62,658 bases of DNA from Deltaproteobacteria bacterium (GCA_021802645.1 JAJZRO010000013.1:5941-68598), one strand, 5' to 3'; positions 15,011-25,678 are shown, counted from the first letter of the stretch. Notes: generated by a model from the letters alone, not told the origin. Numbers and translations: made by a program.

Positions 15011-15637
15011 ATGCAACCGCGAAAAAGTACCCACATCCGCAGAAAAGAGATTGTCCAGGCGGCCCTTGCGGTTATCGCCGAAAAGGGGGTGCATGGGCTC
15101 ACCATCGCCGAGATCGCCGGCCGGGCCGGGATGAGCGATGCCAATATCTATCGCCATTTCCGCGGCAAACAGGAGATCCTGACGGCGGTCGGGGACTTCA
15201 TCGGCGAGGCGGTGATGGGCAGGGCCGCTCGGATTGCGGCCGGCAAGAAGAAGGCGCTGGCCAGGCTCGACACGATTTTTCGCTCCCATGTGGCACTCAT
15301 TGCCGCCAATCCCGGTTTGCCCCGGTTCATCTTCTCCGAGGAGCTCCAGGTGGGTGATCGACAGTTGGCAGTGAATGTCGCCGGCCGGATGGCGCAGTAT
15401 ATCGAGACGATGAGCGCGATCGTGGCGCAAGGATGTCGGGCCGGGGAATTCCGGCCGGACCTTGCTCCCCGGGAGACGGCAGTCACCCTGCTCGGCATGA
15501 TCCAGTTCACCGCGCTGCGTTGGTCTATCACCCATGAGGCCTTTGCGTTGGAGGCCGAGACCGCGCGGCTGTGGGAGAATTTTCGGCGGCTCCTTCTGGC
15601 GCCAGCGGATACGACACGACCGAAACAGACGAGGTAA
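15011..15637 (+). CDS. TetR-family transcriptional repressor of the export operon
   Basis: A 208-aa regulator. Residues about 10-56 carry the TetR HTH (LTIAEIAGRAGMSDANIYRHFRG); the rest is a helical ligand-binding domain. It ends 3 nt before the TolC-like gene and heads a five-gene run of efflux components. The ATG at 15011 follows directly after the palindromic operator; the open frame upstream is not protein-like. Likely it represses its own operon until an exported compound binds. The inducer is unknown. Confidence 0.9.
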   Translation: MQPRKSTHIRRKEIVQAALAVIAEKGVHGLTIAEIAGRAGMSDANIYRHFRGKQEILTAVGDFIGEAVMGRAARIAAGKKKALARLDTIFRSHVALIAANPGLPRFIFSEELQVGDRQLAVNVAGRMAQYIETMSAIVAQGCRAGEFRPDLAPRETAVTLLGMIQFTALRWSITHEAFALEAETARLWENFRRLLLAPADTTRPKQTR

Positions 15638-15640
15638 GAT

Positions 15641-16918
15641 GTGTTGGCGCAGCGGATGACCACAAGGGTGTTGCTGGTAATATTCCTTCTCAGCCTTCCG
15701 GTTTGGGCGCGGGCGGCGGAGCCGTTGACCATGGCAGAGGCCCTGGCGGTCGCCACCAAGAATCATCCCCAGATCGAGGCGGCGGCCGCCGCGTTCACCG
15801 CCGCCGAGGCCAGGGTCGGCCAGGCAACCGCCAACTATTGGCCGCAGGTGAGTCTGGGCGCCGACTGGAGCAAGGGAGACATCTATCTCACTGCCCTGGG
15901 GGCTATCAAGGAGACGGAGTTTGCCTCGACCGCGGTGACGGTCCGGCAGAACATCTATGATTTTGGCCGGACCGCCGGTGCCACGGCCGCGGCCCGCGGC
16001 GCCAAGGAGGCGGCGCGCGAAGGAGTGGGGGTCAGTCGTCAGGATGTCGTCTTTCGGCTAAAAGCCGCCTGGTATCTCGCCCTGGCCGCGGCAAAGCAGG
16101 TCGAGGCCAGCCGGCAAACTGTGGTCGCCCGGGAAAAATTGGCCCATCAGGCGGCAGAATTCTTCGCCCACGGGGTTCGCTCCAAGGTGGAGGTGGCCCG
16201 GACCGAGGCCGCCCTCTTTGCGGGCAAAAGTCTGCTGATCCGGGCGGAGAGTAACCGGGACATCGCGCGGCTCGAATTGGCGAACGCCATGGGGCTGGAA
16301 ACCTTGGGGGATCGGCCGTTGGCCGAGTCGGCAACCGTGGCCGCGACTGTGCCGACGGAGTTGGCGCCCCTGCGGGAAGAGGCGCTGGCCGCGCGCAAGG
16401 AACTGAAGCGGATTGCCGCCCTCAGGGATTCGGCCACCGGTTCCTTACAGTCCGCGCGCAGCGGCTACCTTCCCACCCTCTCCGGCGTGGCCAGCTATGG
16501 CAATGCCGGACCGACCATACTGCCCGACGGCGAGGTGTGGTCGCTGGGGGTCAGTGTCTCGCTGCCGATTTTTTCCGGTTTTGCCACCCAGTCGCAGGTG
16601 CGGGAGGCGCAGGCCAATCTGGAGGGGTTGGACGCCCAACAGCGGGACTTGCGCAACCAGATCGTCAAAGAGGTGGAGGCTGCCTGGTTGGGGGTGCGGG
16701 AGGCCGAGGCACGGCTTGCAGCCAGCGCCAAAGAATCGGTGGCGGCGGCGGAAAGCCAACGGCTGGCTATGGAGCGGTATCGGGAGGGGGTCGGTACCAT
16801 TATCGATGCGGTGGATGCTCAGGCCCAGGCGTTAAGTGCGGAAACCAGCAAGATTCAGGCGGAATACGACCGCGCGATTGCCGTGGCCAAGCTGGATCGG
16901 GCTCTGGGGCGACAGTGA
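15641..16918 (+). CDS. TolC-family outer-membrane efflux protein
   Basis: A 425-aa outer-membrane channel subunit. It has a signal peptide (VLLVIFLLSLPVWARAAE) and two OEP repeats rich in long helices, as in TolC trimers. The start is GTG 15641 with GAGG 6 nt upstream, itself embedded at the end of tetR; ATG 15656 is an alternative. Together with the following fusion protein, permease and ATPase it forms a tripartite exporter spanning both membranes. Confidence 0.9.
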   Translation: MLAQRMTTRVLLVIFLLSLPVWARAAEPLTMAEALAVATKNHPQIEAAAAAFTAAEARVGQATANYWPQVSLGADWSKGDIYLTALGAIKETEFASTAVTVRQNIYDFGRTAGATAAARGAKEAAREGVGVSRQDVVFRLKAAWYLALAAAKQVEASRQTVVAREKLAHQAAEFFAHGVRSKVEVARTEAALFAGKSLLIRAESNRDIARLELANAMGLETLGDRPLAESATVAATVPTELAPLREEALAARKELKRIAALRDSATGSLQSARSGYLPTLSGVASYGNAGPTILPDGEVWSLGVSVSLPIFSGFATQSQVREAQANLEGLDAQQRDLRNQIVKEVEAAWLGVREAEARLAASAKESVAAAESQRLAMERYREGVGTIIDAVDAQAQALSAETSKIQAEYDRAIAVAKLDRALGRQ

Positions 16919-16937
16919 ACGCGACAGGAGAGGTGTG

Positions 16938-17987
16938 ATGCAACCTTTGGCAGTGCTGCGGAACAGAAAAAAACAGCTCCTGGGGGCGGCCGGTGTGTTG
17001 GCCGTCTCCATGGTGCTGTGGCGGTTGGTGTTGGGGCCGGTGGCGGTGCAGGGCGTGCGGCTCGCCAGACACGATCTCGTGGCCCAGGTGTATGGCAATG
17101 GCACGGTGGAGGCCAAGGTGGTGGTCAACATCGCCAGCAAGATCACCGGCCGGATCGTCGAGGTCGATGCCGACCAGGGCGATACGGTGCAACGGGGGCA
17201 GATCCTGGCCAAACTGGATCTCAGTGAACTCGCGGCCCAGGACCGGCAGGCCCGGGCAACCCTGGCCTTGGCGACAAAGGATGCCGCGCGTTACCGGGCC
17301 TTGGCCGCCAAGGAGTTGGTCTCGGCGCAGGAGGCGGAACAGTATGAAACCGCCTTCGTGGTAGCGAGGGAGGCGGCGGTCGCCAGCCGCTCCCGGTTGG
17401 ACGACGCGGTCATCGTGGCGCCGGGGGATGGCGTCGTCATCCGGCGCGACCTGGAACCGGGCGCCACGGTGACCGCGGGGCTGCCGATCTTCTTCCTTGC
17501 CAACCCCCAGACCGTGTGGGTCAAGGCCAATGTCGACGAATCGCGGCTCAAGGGCGTGGCGCCGGGGCAGCCGGCCACCATCAGCCTCCGTTCGGCGCCG
17601 GGCGAGAAGTTCCCCGGCCAGGTGGCGCGGCTTGGCCGGGAAAGCGATCGGGTGACCGAGGAATTGGAGGTGGATGTGGCCTTCACGCCGCCGCTAGCCA
17701 ATTTCCGCCTCGGCGAGCAGGCCGAAGTGTGGATCGTTCCTGGGGCCAAACAACAGGCCCCCTCGTTGCCCAGGGCGGCCGTGGTCGTCCGGGATGGTCG
17801 GCGCGGCGTCTGGCGCATCGAGAAAGGGAGGCTCCATTTCCGGCAGATCACCACCGGGCTTGAGGATCAGCAGGCCGGCATGGTGGAGGTGGTGGGCGGG
17901 ATCACCGAACAGGATATGGTCGCCCTGGCTCCGGCAGAAAAGATGCAACAGTTCACCGAAGGCCGGCGGGTGCGGGTGGGGCGATGA
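16938..17987 (+). CDS. HlyD/DevB-type membrane-fusion protein
   Basis: A 349-aa periplasmic adaptor with an N-terminal membrane anchor (about 14-34), a split biotinyl-lipoyl-like domain (VVVNIASKITGRIVEVDADQ and later APGDGVVIRRDLEPG), a short helical hairpin and beta-barrel regions. ATG 16938 follows an AGGAGAGG ribosome site. It overlaps the permease gene by 4 nt. The adaptor links the inner-membrane ABC unit to the TolC-like channel. Confidence 0.9.
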   Translation: MQPLAVLRNRKKQLLGAAGVLAVSMVLWRLVLGPVAVQGVRLARHDLVAQVYGNGTVEAKVVVNIASKITGRIVEVDADQGDTVQRGQILAKLDLSELAAQDRQARATLALATKDAARYRALAAKELVSAQEAEQYETAFVVAREAAVASRSRLDDAVIVAPGDGVVIRRDLEPGATVTAGLPIFFLANPQTVWVKANVDESRLKGVAPGQPATISLRSAPGEKFPGQVARLGRESDRVTEELEVDVAFTPPLANFRLGEQAEVWIVPGAKQQAPSLPRAAVVVRDGRRGVWRIEKGRLHFRQITTGLEDQQAGMVEVVGGITEQDMVALAPAEKMQQFTEGRRVRVGR

Positions 17988-19186
17988 ATCTGGCGTTGCG
18001 CGACATCCGCCATCACCGGAGCCGTTTCATCCAGACCTGTCTTGGGCTCGGACTCCTGCTCGGCGTGGTCATGAGCATGAGCGGCATCTATCGGGGCCTG
18101 TTTACCGATGCCACCGCGATCCTGACCGCCACGGCGGCGGACCTGTGGGTGGTGCAGCAGGACACCAGCGGTCCCTTTGCCGCCACCTCCCGCCTGCCGG
18201 AGGACGTCAAGTACCGGATTCGGGCGGTGCCTGGCGTGGCGCAGGCCTCGGCCCTTTCCTTCCAGAATATCCAGAGCGACCGCAACGGCAAGCCCTTTCG
18301 TTTTTTCCTGGTGGGCTATGAATTGGGGGGGCTGGGTGGACCGCCGGTGATCGTGGCTGGCCGCCCTATCCGGCAGAAGCATTACGAGATGGTGGTGGAC
18401 CGCGCCATGCGTCTGCCGCTGGGCGCCAAGCTCCGCCTGGCGGACGACGACTACACCGTGGTCGGCCATACCGCCAAGATGGTCTCCTCGGCCGGCGATC
18501 CGGTGGCCTATGTGACCCTGGCCGATGCCCAGAAGATCCAGTTTCAGGATGACGACAACGCCATCCGCAACAACCGGGCCCGGCTTGCCGAACAGATCAG
18601 CCGTCTGCCCTTTCTTGCGCCGGCCCAGGCCGGGCAGCTGGCCCCGCAGGTCGCGGCCATTGTCGGCTCCACCCATATCGTCAATACGGTGGTGGCGCGG
18701 CTCGCCCCCGGCGCCGATCTTGCCGAGGTGCAGGCCCGCATCAATCGCTGGAACCACTTTCGGCCCCTCGCCGTCCAGGATCAGGAGCGGATTCTCACCG
18801 AGGGCATGATCAAGAAGGCCAAGATGCAGCTCGGCCTTTTCCGGGCGATTTTGCTGGTCATCTCCGGGGTCATCATCTCGCTCATCATCTACACCATGAC
18901 CCTGGATAAGCTGAGGGTCATCGCCACCCTCAAGCTGATCGGCACCAGGAATCGGGTGATCGTCGGGCTCATTCTTGAACAGTCGCTGCTCATGGGGCTC
19001 ATTGCCTACGCGGTGGGATATACGCTCATCGGGCTCACCCACGACAAGTTCCCGCGCCGGGTGGATCTGGTGCCGGTCGATCTGGTGAGCCTCTTTGTCA
19101 TCGTGTTGGTGATCTGTGTCGCCGCCAGCCTGGTGGGCATCCGCAAAGCGATGCGGGTCGAGCCGGCCGAGGCCCTGGGGAACTGA
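17984..19186 (+). CDS. FtsX/MacB-type ABC transporter permease (DevC-like)
   Basis: A 400-aa permease with one N-terminal helix (about 14-34), a large periplasmic domain (35-280) and three C-terminal helices (LFRAILLVISG, LILEQSLLMGLIAYAVG, LVSLFVIVLVICVAAS). This is the MacB/DevC topology used by type VII ABC exporters. The ATGA overlap with the adaptor gene and the 2-nt gap to the ATPase gene indicate one transcript. The substrate is unknown. Confidence 0.9.
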   Translation: MNLALRDIRHHRSRFIQTCLGLGLLLGVVMSMSGIYRGLFTDATAILTATAADLWVVQQDTSGPFAATSRLPEDVKYRIRAVPGVAQASALSFQNIQSDRNGKPFRFFLVGYELGGLGGPPVIVAGRPIRQKHYEMVVDRAMRLPLGAKLRLADDDYTVVGHTAKMVSSAGDPVAYVTLADAQKIQFQDDDNAIRNNRARLAEQISRLPFLAPAQAGQLAPQVAAIVGSTHIVNTVVARLAPGADLAEVQARINRWNHFRPLAVQDQERILTEGMIKKAKMQLGLFRAILLVISGVIISLIIYTMTLDKLRVIATLKLIGTRNRVIVGLILEQSLLMGLIAYAVGYTLIGLTHDKFPRRVDLVPVDLVSLFVIVLVICVAASLVGIRKAMRVEPAEALGN

Positions 19187-19188
19187 CG

Positions 19189-19896
19189 ATGTACGCCGTC
19201 CAGATTGAAAGACTGACCAAGATCTACGGCAGCGGCGCCACTGAGGTGGTGGCCCTGGCCGACGCCACCTTCGACGTGGCGCCCGGCGAACTGGTGGCCA
19301 TCCTCGGCCCCTCCGGTTCCGGCAAGACCACGCTGCTCACCACCATCGGCCTGGTGACCGAACCAACCCGGGGCCGGGTGGTGTTGGACGGCGAGCTGAT
19401 CGTCGACAACGGCTGGCCCCCTGGCCTCGATCTGAAAAGGGTGCGCCGGGAAAAGCTCGGCTTCATCTTCCAGCACCACAACCTGATCCCCTTCCTCACC
19501 ACGGTGGAGAATGTGATGATCGCCCTCGAGAATAATGGCGTGAGTACCAAGGAGGCGCGGGCCCGGAGCATGGAATTGCTTGAAAGTCTGGGCTTAAGCC
19601 AGCGACTCGACCACTATCCCTCCCTGCTTTCCGGCGGCGAATCGCAGCGGACCGCCATTGCCAGGGCGCTGGCCAACCGGCCGCGGATCATCCTGGCCGA
19701 TGAACCCACGGCGGCGCTGGATACCGAGAACGGCAAGAACGTCATGCGGCTGCTGAAGGCGCTGGCGGTGGAGAATGATTCCGCCATTCTGGTGGTGACC
19801 CACGACCATCGGATGGTGGAAGGGTTTGACCGGATCTTCGAGGTGAGCGACGGCCGCATCGTCGGCGAACGGCGCAACGGCAGCGACAACGCGTGA
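19189..19896 (+). CDS. ABC transporter ATP-binding protein (DevA/LolD-like)
   Basis: A 235-aa ATPase. Walker A is GPSGSGKTT, the Q-loop lies in FIFQHHNLIPF, the ABC signature is LLSGGESQR, Walker B is RIILADEPTAALD and the switch histidine is in VVTHDHR. It energises the MacB-type permease upstream. It is the last gene of the tetR-tolC-hlyD-permease-ATPase operon. Confidence 0.92.
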   Translation: MYAVQIERLTKIYGSGATEVVALADATFDVAPGELVAILGPSGSGKTTLLTTIGLVTEPTRGRVVLDGELIVDNGWPPGLDLKRVRREKLGFIFQHHNLIPFLTTVENVMIALENNGVSTKEARARSMELLESLGLSQRLDHYPSLLSGGESQRTAIARALANRPRIILADEPTAALDTENGKNVMRLLKALAVENDSAILVVTHDHRMVEGFDRIFEVSDGRIVGERRNGSDNA

Positions 19897-19959
19897 GGCC
19901 GATGGCAGCCTGTTGTCTTCTCTGCTTGTTCGGGAAGAGCGGAAGGGGGAAAGGAAGAA

Positions 19960-20033
19960 TGGCTGGGGGACAGGGATTCGAACCCCGACAGGCAGAGTCA
20001 GAGTCTGCAGTCCTACCGTTAGACGATCCCCCA
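19960..20033 (-). tRNA. tRNA-Gln (CTG)
   Basis: The minus strand reads a complete cloverleaf: acceptor TGGGGGA/TCCCCCA, anticodon stem GCAGA/TCTGC around the loop CTCTGAC with anticodon CTG, and a TTCGAAT T-loop. The discriminator is G and CCA is encoded (19960-19962). The T1-A72 closing pair is typical of bacterial glutamine tRNAs. Confidence 0.93.
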
Positions 20034-20107
20034 GCAGGGTGGGTCAAGGTGGCCCAAAAATAGTGAACCGGGCCGCTTCTGTCAAGCAAATTATCAGGGT
20101 TTCCGCC

Positions 20108-20911
20108 TCACGACACCACAAACCCCGCATAGCCCACCACCTGGTCGGTGTCGCCGCTCGCCTCGCCCGAGTCGGTGTAGCGAACGAGTTCCGCCTTGGT
20201 GGCGCCGAGGGCCATGGCCGCAATGAGGGCGATGGTGGTCGGCATGATGCCGCACATGGTGATGCGGTTGCCGATGACCGTGTTGTAGAGGCCGGCCGGG
20301 TCGAGGGCCAGCACCCGTTCGATGGCCTTCTTGTCCTTGGCCGAGGCGGAAGCGCGGCTTTCGTAGTGGGTCATGTCGGTGCTCGCCACCATGAGCACCG
20401 GTTTGGCGTAGGCACGGATCGCCCTGGCAAGCGCTAGGCCCACCTCCTGGCAGGTGGCAAAGGCCAGGTGGGAGATCACCAGCGGGGTGAGGCGCAGCCT
20501 GGGCTGTTGGCGCTGGAGAAAGGGGACCTGCACCTCCAGCGAGTGCTCGAAACGGTGGGCCGTGGTGTCCGCCTCGATCTGGGCGGACTCGGCGAGCACG
20601 AGTTTTGCCAGCCCGGTGTTGATCGGCACCGTGCCCAGTGGCATCTCCCATTCCCCTTCCGTCATCAGGGCCACCTCGGCCCCCATGCCGTGGTGATTCG
20701 GTCCCAGGATAATCACATCCTCGGGAACCTCCACCCGGGCGATGGTCTCGCCCGCCACCTTCCCCGAGTAGATATAGCCGGCATGGGGACAGACCACGGC
20801 GATGGCGCGCTGTGTTCTGCCGCCAGCCGGCATGAGTTCCGCCAGCATGCGGGTCAGGGTCTTGGCATCACCGGGATAGAATTGATCGGCAACGGCAGGG
20901 GTTCTCCGCAT
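20108..20911 (-). CDS. MEMO-family protein (AmmeMemoRadiSam system protein B)
   Basis: A 267-aa MEMO-like protein with the conserved metal-site histidines in PHAGYIYSG and GPNHHG, plus STDMTHY and a cysteine in ITMCGIMP. ATG 20911 follows GGAGG at 6-7 nt spacing; the frame continues further upstream but without such a site. In other genomes this family sits beside AMMECR1 and radical-SAM genes; none is present here. It follows the hotdog thioesterase gene by 17 nt. Its enzymatic role is not settled. Confidence 0.88.
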   Translation of the reverse strand: MRRTPAVADQFYPGDAKTLTRMLAELMPAGGRTQRAIAVVCPHAGYIYSGKVAGETIARVEVPEDVIILGPNHHGMGAEVALMTEGEWEMPLGTVPINTGLAKLVLAESAQIEADTTAHRFEHSLEVQVPFLQRQQPRLRLTPLVISHLAFATCQEVGLALARAIRAYAKPVLMVASTDMTHYESRASASAKDKKAIERVLALDPAGLYNTVIGNRITMCGIMPTTIALIAAMALGATKAELVRYTDSGEASGDTDQVVGYAGFVVS

Positions 20912-20928
20912 GGCACACCTCCCTTTGT

Positions 20929-21351
20929 TCAGCCATCTGTTTTTTGAACGTACCACTCAGAGGTGCCGGTCAGGGTGATGGTGCCTTCCTGATCCGTCAA
21001 TTCCACCGGCACCACGATGGTGGCGCGTCCCTTCCTGTTGAGCTGACTTTCGAAGGCCTCTCTGCTGGCCGCATCGACTTGCGCCCTGGCCCGCAGGGTC
21101 GATTGCGCCGGGCGCTTGAATTTGACCTCGGATTTCCGCAGCACCGGCACTACGGCGTCGGCCAGATGAGGGAAATGGCGCTGGAGTGCCAGCCCGCTGC
21201 ACGCCTCGGCCAGGGCGAATTGCGCACTGGCGTGCAGGGTGCCCAGGTGGTTCCGCATGCGGTCGGTGAAGGCCAGTTCCAGGGCGTACTCCGCGGCGCT
21301 GGCATGGGTGATCTCGATGAACTTGTTGAAGGGAATCTGGGTGACGTCCAT
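20929..21351 (-). CDS. Hotdog-fold thioesterase-like protein (DUF4442)
   Basis: A 140-aa single-domain hotdog protein. NHLGTLHASAQFALAEACSG forms the central helix region of the family and the remaining residues make the beta sheet. ATG 21351 (MDVTQIPFNKF) has AGGGA about 8 nt upstream. It is co-directional with cysS (93 nt upstream) and MEMO. It may hydrolyse an acyl-CoA, but no catalytic residue can be assigned with confidence. Confidence 0.75.
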   Translation of the reverse strand: MDVTQIPFNKFIEITHASAAEYALELAFTDRMRNHLGTLHASAQFALAEACSGLALQRHFPHLADAVVPVLRKSEVKFKRPAQSTLRARAQVDAASREAFESQLNRKGRATIVVPVELTDQEGTITLTGTSEWYVQKTDG

Positions 21352-21444
21352 AGCGTTTCCCTGAGGTAGAGAGGTGAAGGGTAACACTATTATAGCGCAC
21401 CGTGGCAGGAGGTGGCGGGATTTCTGCGTGGGCTGGCCGTGATC

Positions 21445-22914
<1,470 letters not shown>

Positions 22915-22960
22915 GGTGGGTATCCGCAATTCAGCGTTCGTTTCCGTCAAAGAAATATGG

Positions 22961-22989
22961 TATATACCCGGTTCACGCCAACAGGGCAA
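22961..22989 (-). promoter_or_regulatory. Sigma-70 promoter for cysS
   Basis: On the minus strand TTGCCC (22984-22989) is followed by a 17-bp spacer and TATATA (22961-22966), about 47 bp before the cysS start. Confidence 0.6.
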
Positions 22990-23055
22990 CCCTTGTTGCG
23001 TGCATATGTCAATATGGCGGCCGAGAAAAGGCCGCCAGTCGGATATGGTGAGCCC

Positions 23056-23514
23056 ATGGAATTGATTGAACGGATAGAACCGGCGGACGGCATGGTGGTG
23101 ACGATCCACGACGAATCGAAGCGGGTGGCGGGTGACCGGTGGCTGGTCAAGATCCGGTGCGAGGCCACAATGCCGTTGCCGCGGTCGTGTGTCGAGGCGC
23201 TGGTCGAAGAGGATGGCGCGCTCAAGGCGGCGGTGCTGGCCCGTCTTGGCGACAGGCTCACCTTTGCGGTGGTCAAGGAGCGCAATTTCATCGATGCCCG
23301 GGAGAAGGAGGCGGTGCTGACAGGGCTCGTTGACAACGTGCGGCAGAACGTGCTGGGCTATCTGGCCAGCCCGAATTTTCCGGGCCGGCTTTTTGCCAAC
23401 CGTTATGCGAAATTGCGGGAAAGTTGCCTGCTCGAACGTCATTATCAGGGGCTGCCGAAAGCGGACGAGGAAGAGCCGGGACCGGCTGATTTTTCTGCCC
23501 TGTTCCGGAAGTGA
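23056..23514 (+). CDS. Conserved protein of unknown function
   Basis: A 152-aa soluble protein (MELIERIEPADG) with no motif I can name. The N-terminal half is predicted beta-rich (GMVVTIHDESKRVAGDRWLV), the middle is helical, and the end is acidic and proline-containing. The start ATG 23056 is weakly supported (GGTGAG with short spacing); ATG 23014 is an in-frame alternative. It lies between cysS and serA. A GC-rich 7-bp hairpin (23016-23036) lies in its upstream region. Confidence 0.55.
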   Translation: MELIERIEPADGMVVTIHDESKRVAGDRWLVKIRCEATMPLPRSCVEALVEEDGALKAAVLARLGDRLTFAVVKERNFIDAREKEAVLTGLVDNVRQNVLGYLASPNFPGRLFANRYAKLRESCLLERHYQGLPKADEEEPGPADFSALFRK

Positions 23515-23531
23515 GTCGGCTGGAATTCTCC

Positions 23532-23672
23532 TTGACAAACCACGCAGATGGCAGCATATTCGTTCATTTCAAGGCAGTTTCTGGGCATGTTCATGGGGTT
23601 CCCCCATGTGTGACAGGGTGTGCCGCCGATCCGGCGGTCCGTTCCGGGTGAAATCGACTTTAGGTGAAGACA
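23532..23672 (+). promoter_or_regulatory. serA promoter and leader with two hairpins
   Basis: TTGACA (23532-23537), a 17-bp spacer and CATATT (23555-23560) make a good sigma-70 promoter. The leader of about 105 nt holds a perfect 7-bp hairpin CATGGGG/CCCCATG (23592-23608) and a 5-bp CCGCC/GGCGG hairpin (23623-23637). No known regulatory RNA was recognised. Confidence 0.5.
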
Positions 23673-25271
23673 ATGAAGGTATTGGTCAGTGACAATCTGG
23701 CGCCGATTGGGGTGAAGATTCTCCAGGATGCCGGTTTGGAGGTGGATGTCAAGACCGGGTTGGCACCGGAGGAGCTGAAGAAGATCATCGGCGAGTACGA
23801 CGGCTTGGTGATCCGCAGCGCCACCAAGGTGACCGCCGAGATCATCGAGGCGGGCGAGAAACTCCGGGTGGTGGGTCGCGCCGGCATCGGCCTCGACAAC
23901 GTCGATATCCCCACGGCCAGCAAGAAGGGCATCATCGTCATGAACGCCCCGGACGGCAACGCCACCACCGCGGCCGAACACGCCATCGCCATGATGATGG
24001 CCGCCACCCGCAATATTCCGCAGGCCACCGCCTCCATGAAGGCAGGCAAGTGGGAGAAGAAAAAGTTTCAGGGCCGTGAGGTGACCGGCAAGACCGTGGG
24101 GATCATCGGCATCGGCCGCATCGGCCGCATCTTTGCCGATCGGGCCCAGGGGCTGCGCATGAAGGTCATTGCCTTTGATCCGCACATGACCAAGGAGCAG
24201 GTGGAGAAGCTCGGCATCGAGCTGGTCAGCCTGAACGAACTCTGCGAGCGGGCCGACTTCATCTCGGTCCATGTGCCGCTCACCCCCGAAACCAAGCACC
24301 TGGTGGGTGCCGAGCAGTTCAAGCGGATGAAGAAGGAGATGATCTTCGTCGACTGCGCCCGCGGCGGCGTGGTGGAGGAGACGGCCCTGGCCGAGGCCTT
24401 AAAGAGCGGCCAGATCCGCGGGGCGGCCCTCGACGTCTTCGAGGTCGAGCCCACCACCCACGAGAACTGCCCGTTGCTGGCGCTGGACAACTTCATCTGC
24501 ACCCCGCACCTGGGCGCCTCCACCGCCGAGGCCCAGGAAAACGTGGCGGTGGCCATTGCCGAGCAGGTGGCCGCCTACCTCAATTATGGCACCGTGACCA
24601 ATGCGGTGAACGTACCGTCGGTGAGCGCCGAGGTGCTCTCCCAGGTCGGGCCGTTCGTCACCCTGGCCGAGATGCTGGGCTCGCTGCATATGCAGATCGC
24701 CAAAGGCGGGGTCCAGGAGATCAATATCGAGTACTGCGGGGACCTGGCCGAGATGATCACCACCCCGGTGACGGTGGCCTTTCTGAAGGGCCTCTTCACC
24801 CCGATCTTGAAGGATGCGGTTAACTATGTGAATGCGCCGATCATCGCCAAAGAACGCGGCATCCGGGTGATCGAATCAAAGACCACCAAGTCGGACGACT
24901 TTTTGAACCTCCTTGCCATCCGGGTGAAGACCAGCGAAGGCGAGAATGTTCTGGCCGGCACCGTCTTCGGCCGCAAGGAACCGCGGCTGGTGCGCCTCAA
25001 TACCTTCCGTCTGGAGGCGTTGCCCAGCGGGCCGATGCTCTTCGTGCACAACAACGACGTGCCGGGAGTGATCGGCCGCCTCGGCATCACCCTGGGCGAG
25101 GGCGGGGTCAACATCTCCCGCATGACCGTCGGCCGCGAGCAGGCCTCGGGCCGCAACGTCATCCTGCTCAATACCGATACCCTGGTCAGCAAGGAGCAAT
25201 TGCAGAAGGTGCGGGCGCTGGAGAACATCCACGAGGCCATGGTGCTCGACCTGCCCGACTTCGGAGCATAA
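23673..25271 (+). CDS. serA: D-3-phosphoglycerate dehydrogenase
   Basis: A 532-aa enzyme for the first step of serine synthesis (3-phosphoglycerate to 3-phosphohydroxypyruvate with NAD). The N-terminal catalytic part shows RAGIGLDNVD, the NAD-binding GIGRIGRIFADR and the HLGAST active-site histidine. An intervening allosteric substrate-binding domain and a C-terminal ACT domain (NNDVPGVIGRLG) give the long SerA form, typically feedback-controlled by serine. AGGTG lies 5-6 nt before the ATG; a GTG nine bases upstream is an alternative. Confidence 0.95.
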   Translation: MKVLVSDNLAPIGVKILQDAGLEVDVKTGLAPEELKKIIGEYDGLVIRSATKVTAEIIEAGEKLRVVGRAGIGLDNVDIPTASKKGIIVMNAPDGNATTAAEHAIAMMMAATRNIPQATASMKAGKWEKKKFQGREVTGKTVGIIGIGRIGRIFADRAQGLRMKVIAFDPHMTKEQVEKLGIELVSLNELCERADFISVHVPLTPETKHLVGAEQFKRMKKEMIFVDCARGGVVEETALAEALKSGQIRGAALDVFEVEPTTHENCPLLALDNFICTPHLGASTAEAQENVAVAIAEQVAAYLNYGTVTNAVNVPSVSAEVLSQVGPFVTLAEMLGSLHMQIAKGGVQEINIEYCGDLAEMITTPVTVAFLKGLFTPILKDAVNYVNAPIIAKERGIRVIESKTTKSDDFLNLLAIRVKTSEGENVLAGTVFGRKEPRLVRLNTFRLEALPSGPMLFVHNNDVPGVIGRLGITLGEGGVNISRMTVGREQASGRNVILLNTDTLVSKEQLQKVRALENIHEAMVLDLPDFGA

Positions 25272-25300
25272 GAGGCGAACATCCCGCAGGGAGGAGAGGA

Positions 25301-25621
25301 ATGATGGGCGACGAGGCTGGCAGCAAGTGCAAAGAATGCCCGCCGGGGCAGATCAGGCAGGGCGACCGCTGTGTGTTGCCCGAGCCGACTTTTACCACCT
25401 TCATCATGTCGCTCAACACCTCGGCCCTCTTCCACCTCGGCGAGTTGGTCGATCCGGAGACCGGACTGAAAGGTACGGACCTGGTGCTGGCCAAGCACAC
25501 CATCGACACCTTGCAGCTGTTGAAGGCCAAAACCGCCGGCAACCTGACTGAAAAGGAAAAAGAGTTGCTGGAGAATGTCCTCTACGACCTGCAGATGCGG
25601 TACGTCAAGGCCACCCAGTAA
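25301..25621 (+). CDS. DUF1844 protein
   Basis: A 106-aa protein. The hallmark of the family, TFTTFIMSLNTSALFHLGE, fills the centre, followed by the helical TLQLLKAKTAGNLTEKEKELL. The N-terminus has three cysteines (KCKECPPGQIRQGDRC) not shared by all members. A strong ribosome site (GGAGGAGAGG) precedes the two ATGs. It lies 29 nt after serA and ends in a terminator, so it is probably co-transcribed with serA. Function unknown. Confidence 0.85.
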   Translation: MMGDEAGSKCKECPPGQIRQGDRCVLPEPTFTTFIMSLNTSALFHLGELVDPETGLKGTDLVLAKHTIDTLQLLKAKTAGNLTEKEKELLENVLYDLQMRYVKATQ

Positions 25622-25649
25622 GTGACGAAAGACGTTGGGAACGATTCAA

Positions 25650-25678
25650 TGCCTGGCTGCCCCGCGGCCGGGCATTTT
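25650..25678 (+). terminator. Terminator after DUF1844
   Basis: TGCCTGGC (25650-25657) pairs with GCCGGGCA (25667-25674), one G-T wobble, then TTTT. Confidence 0.7.

Noticed and set aside
23016-23036. Hairpin GGCGGCC/GGCCGCC considered a terminator
   Set aside because: No T run follows on either strand; it sits upstream of the gene at 23056.
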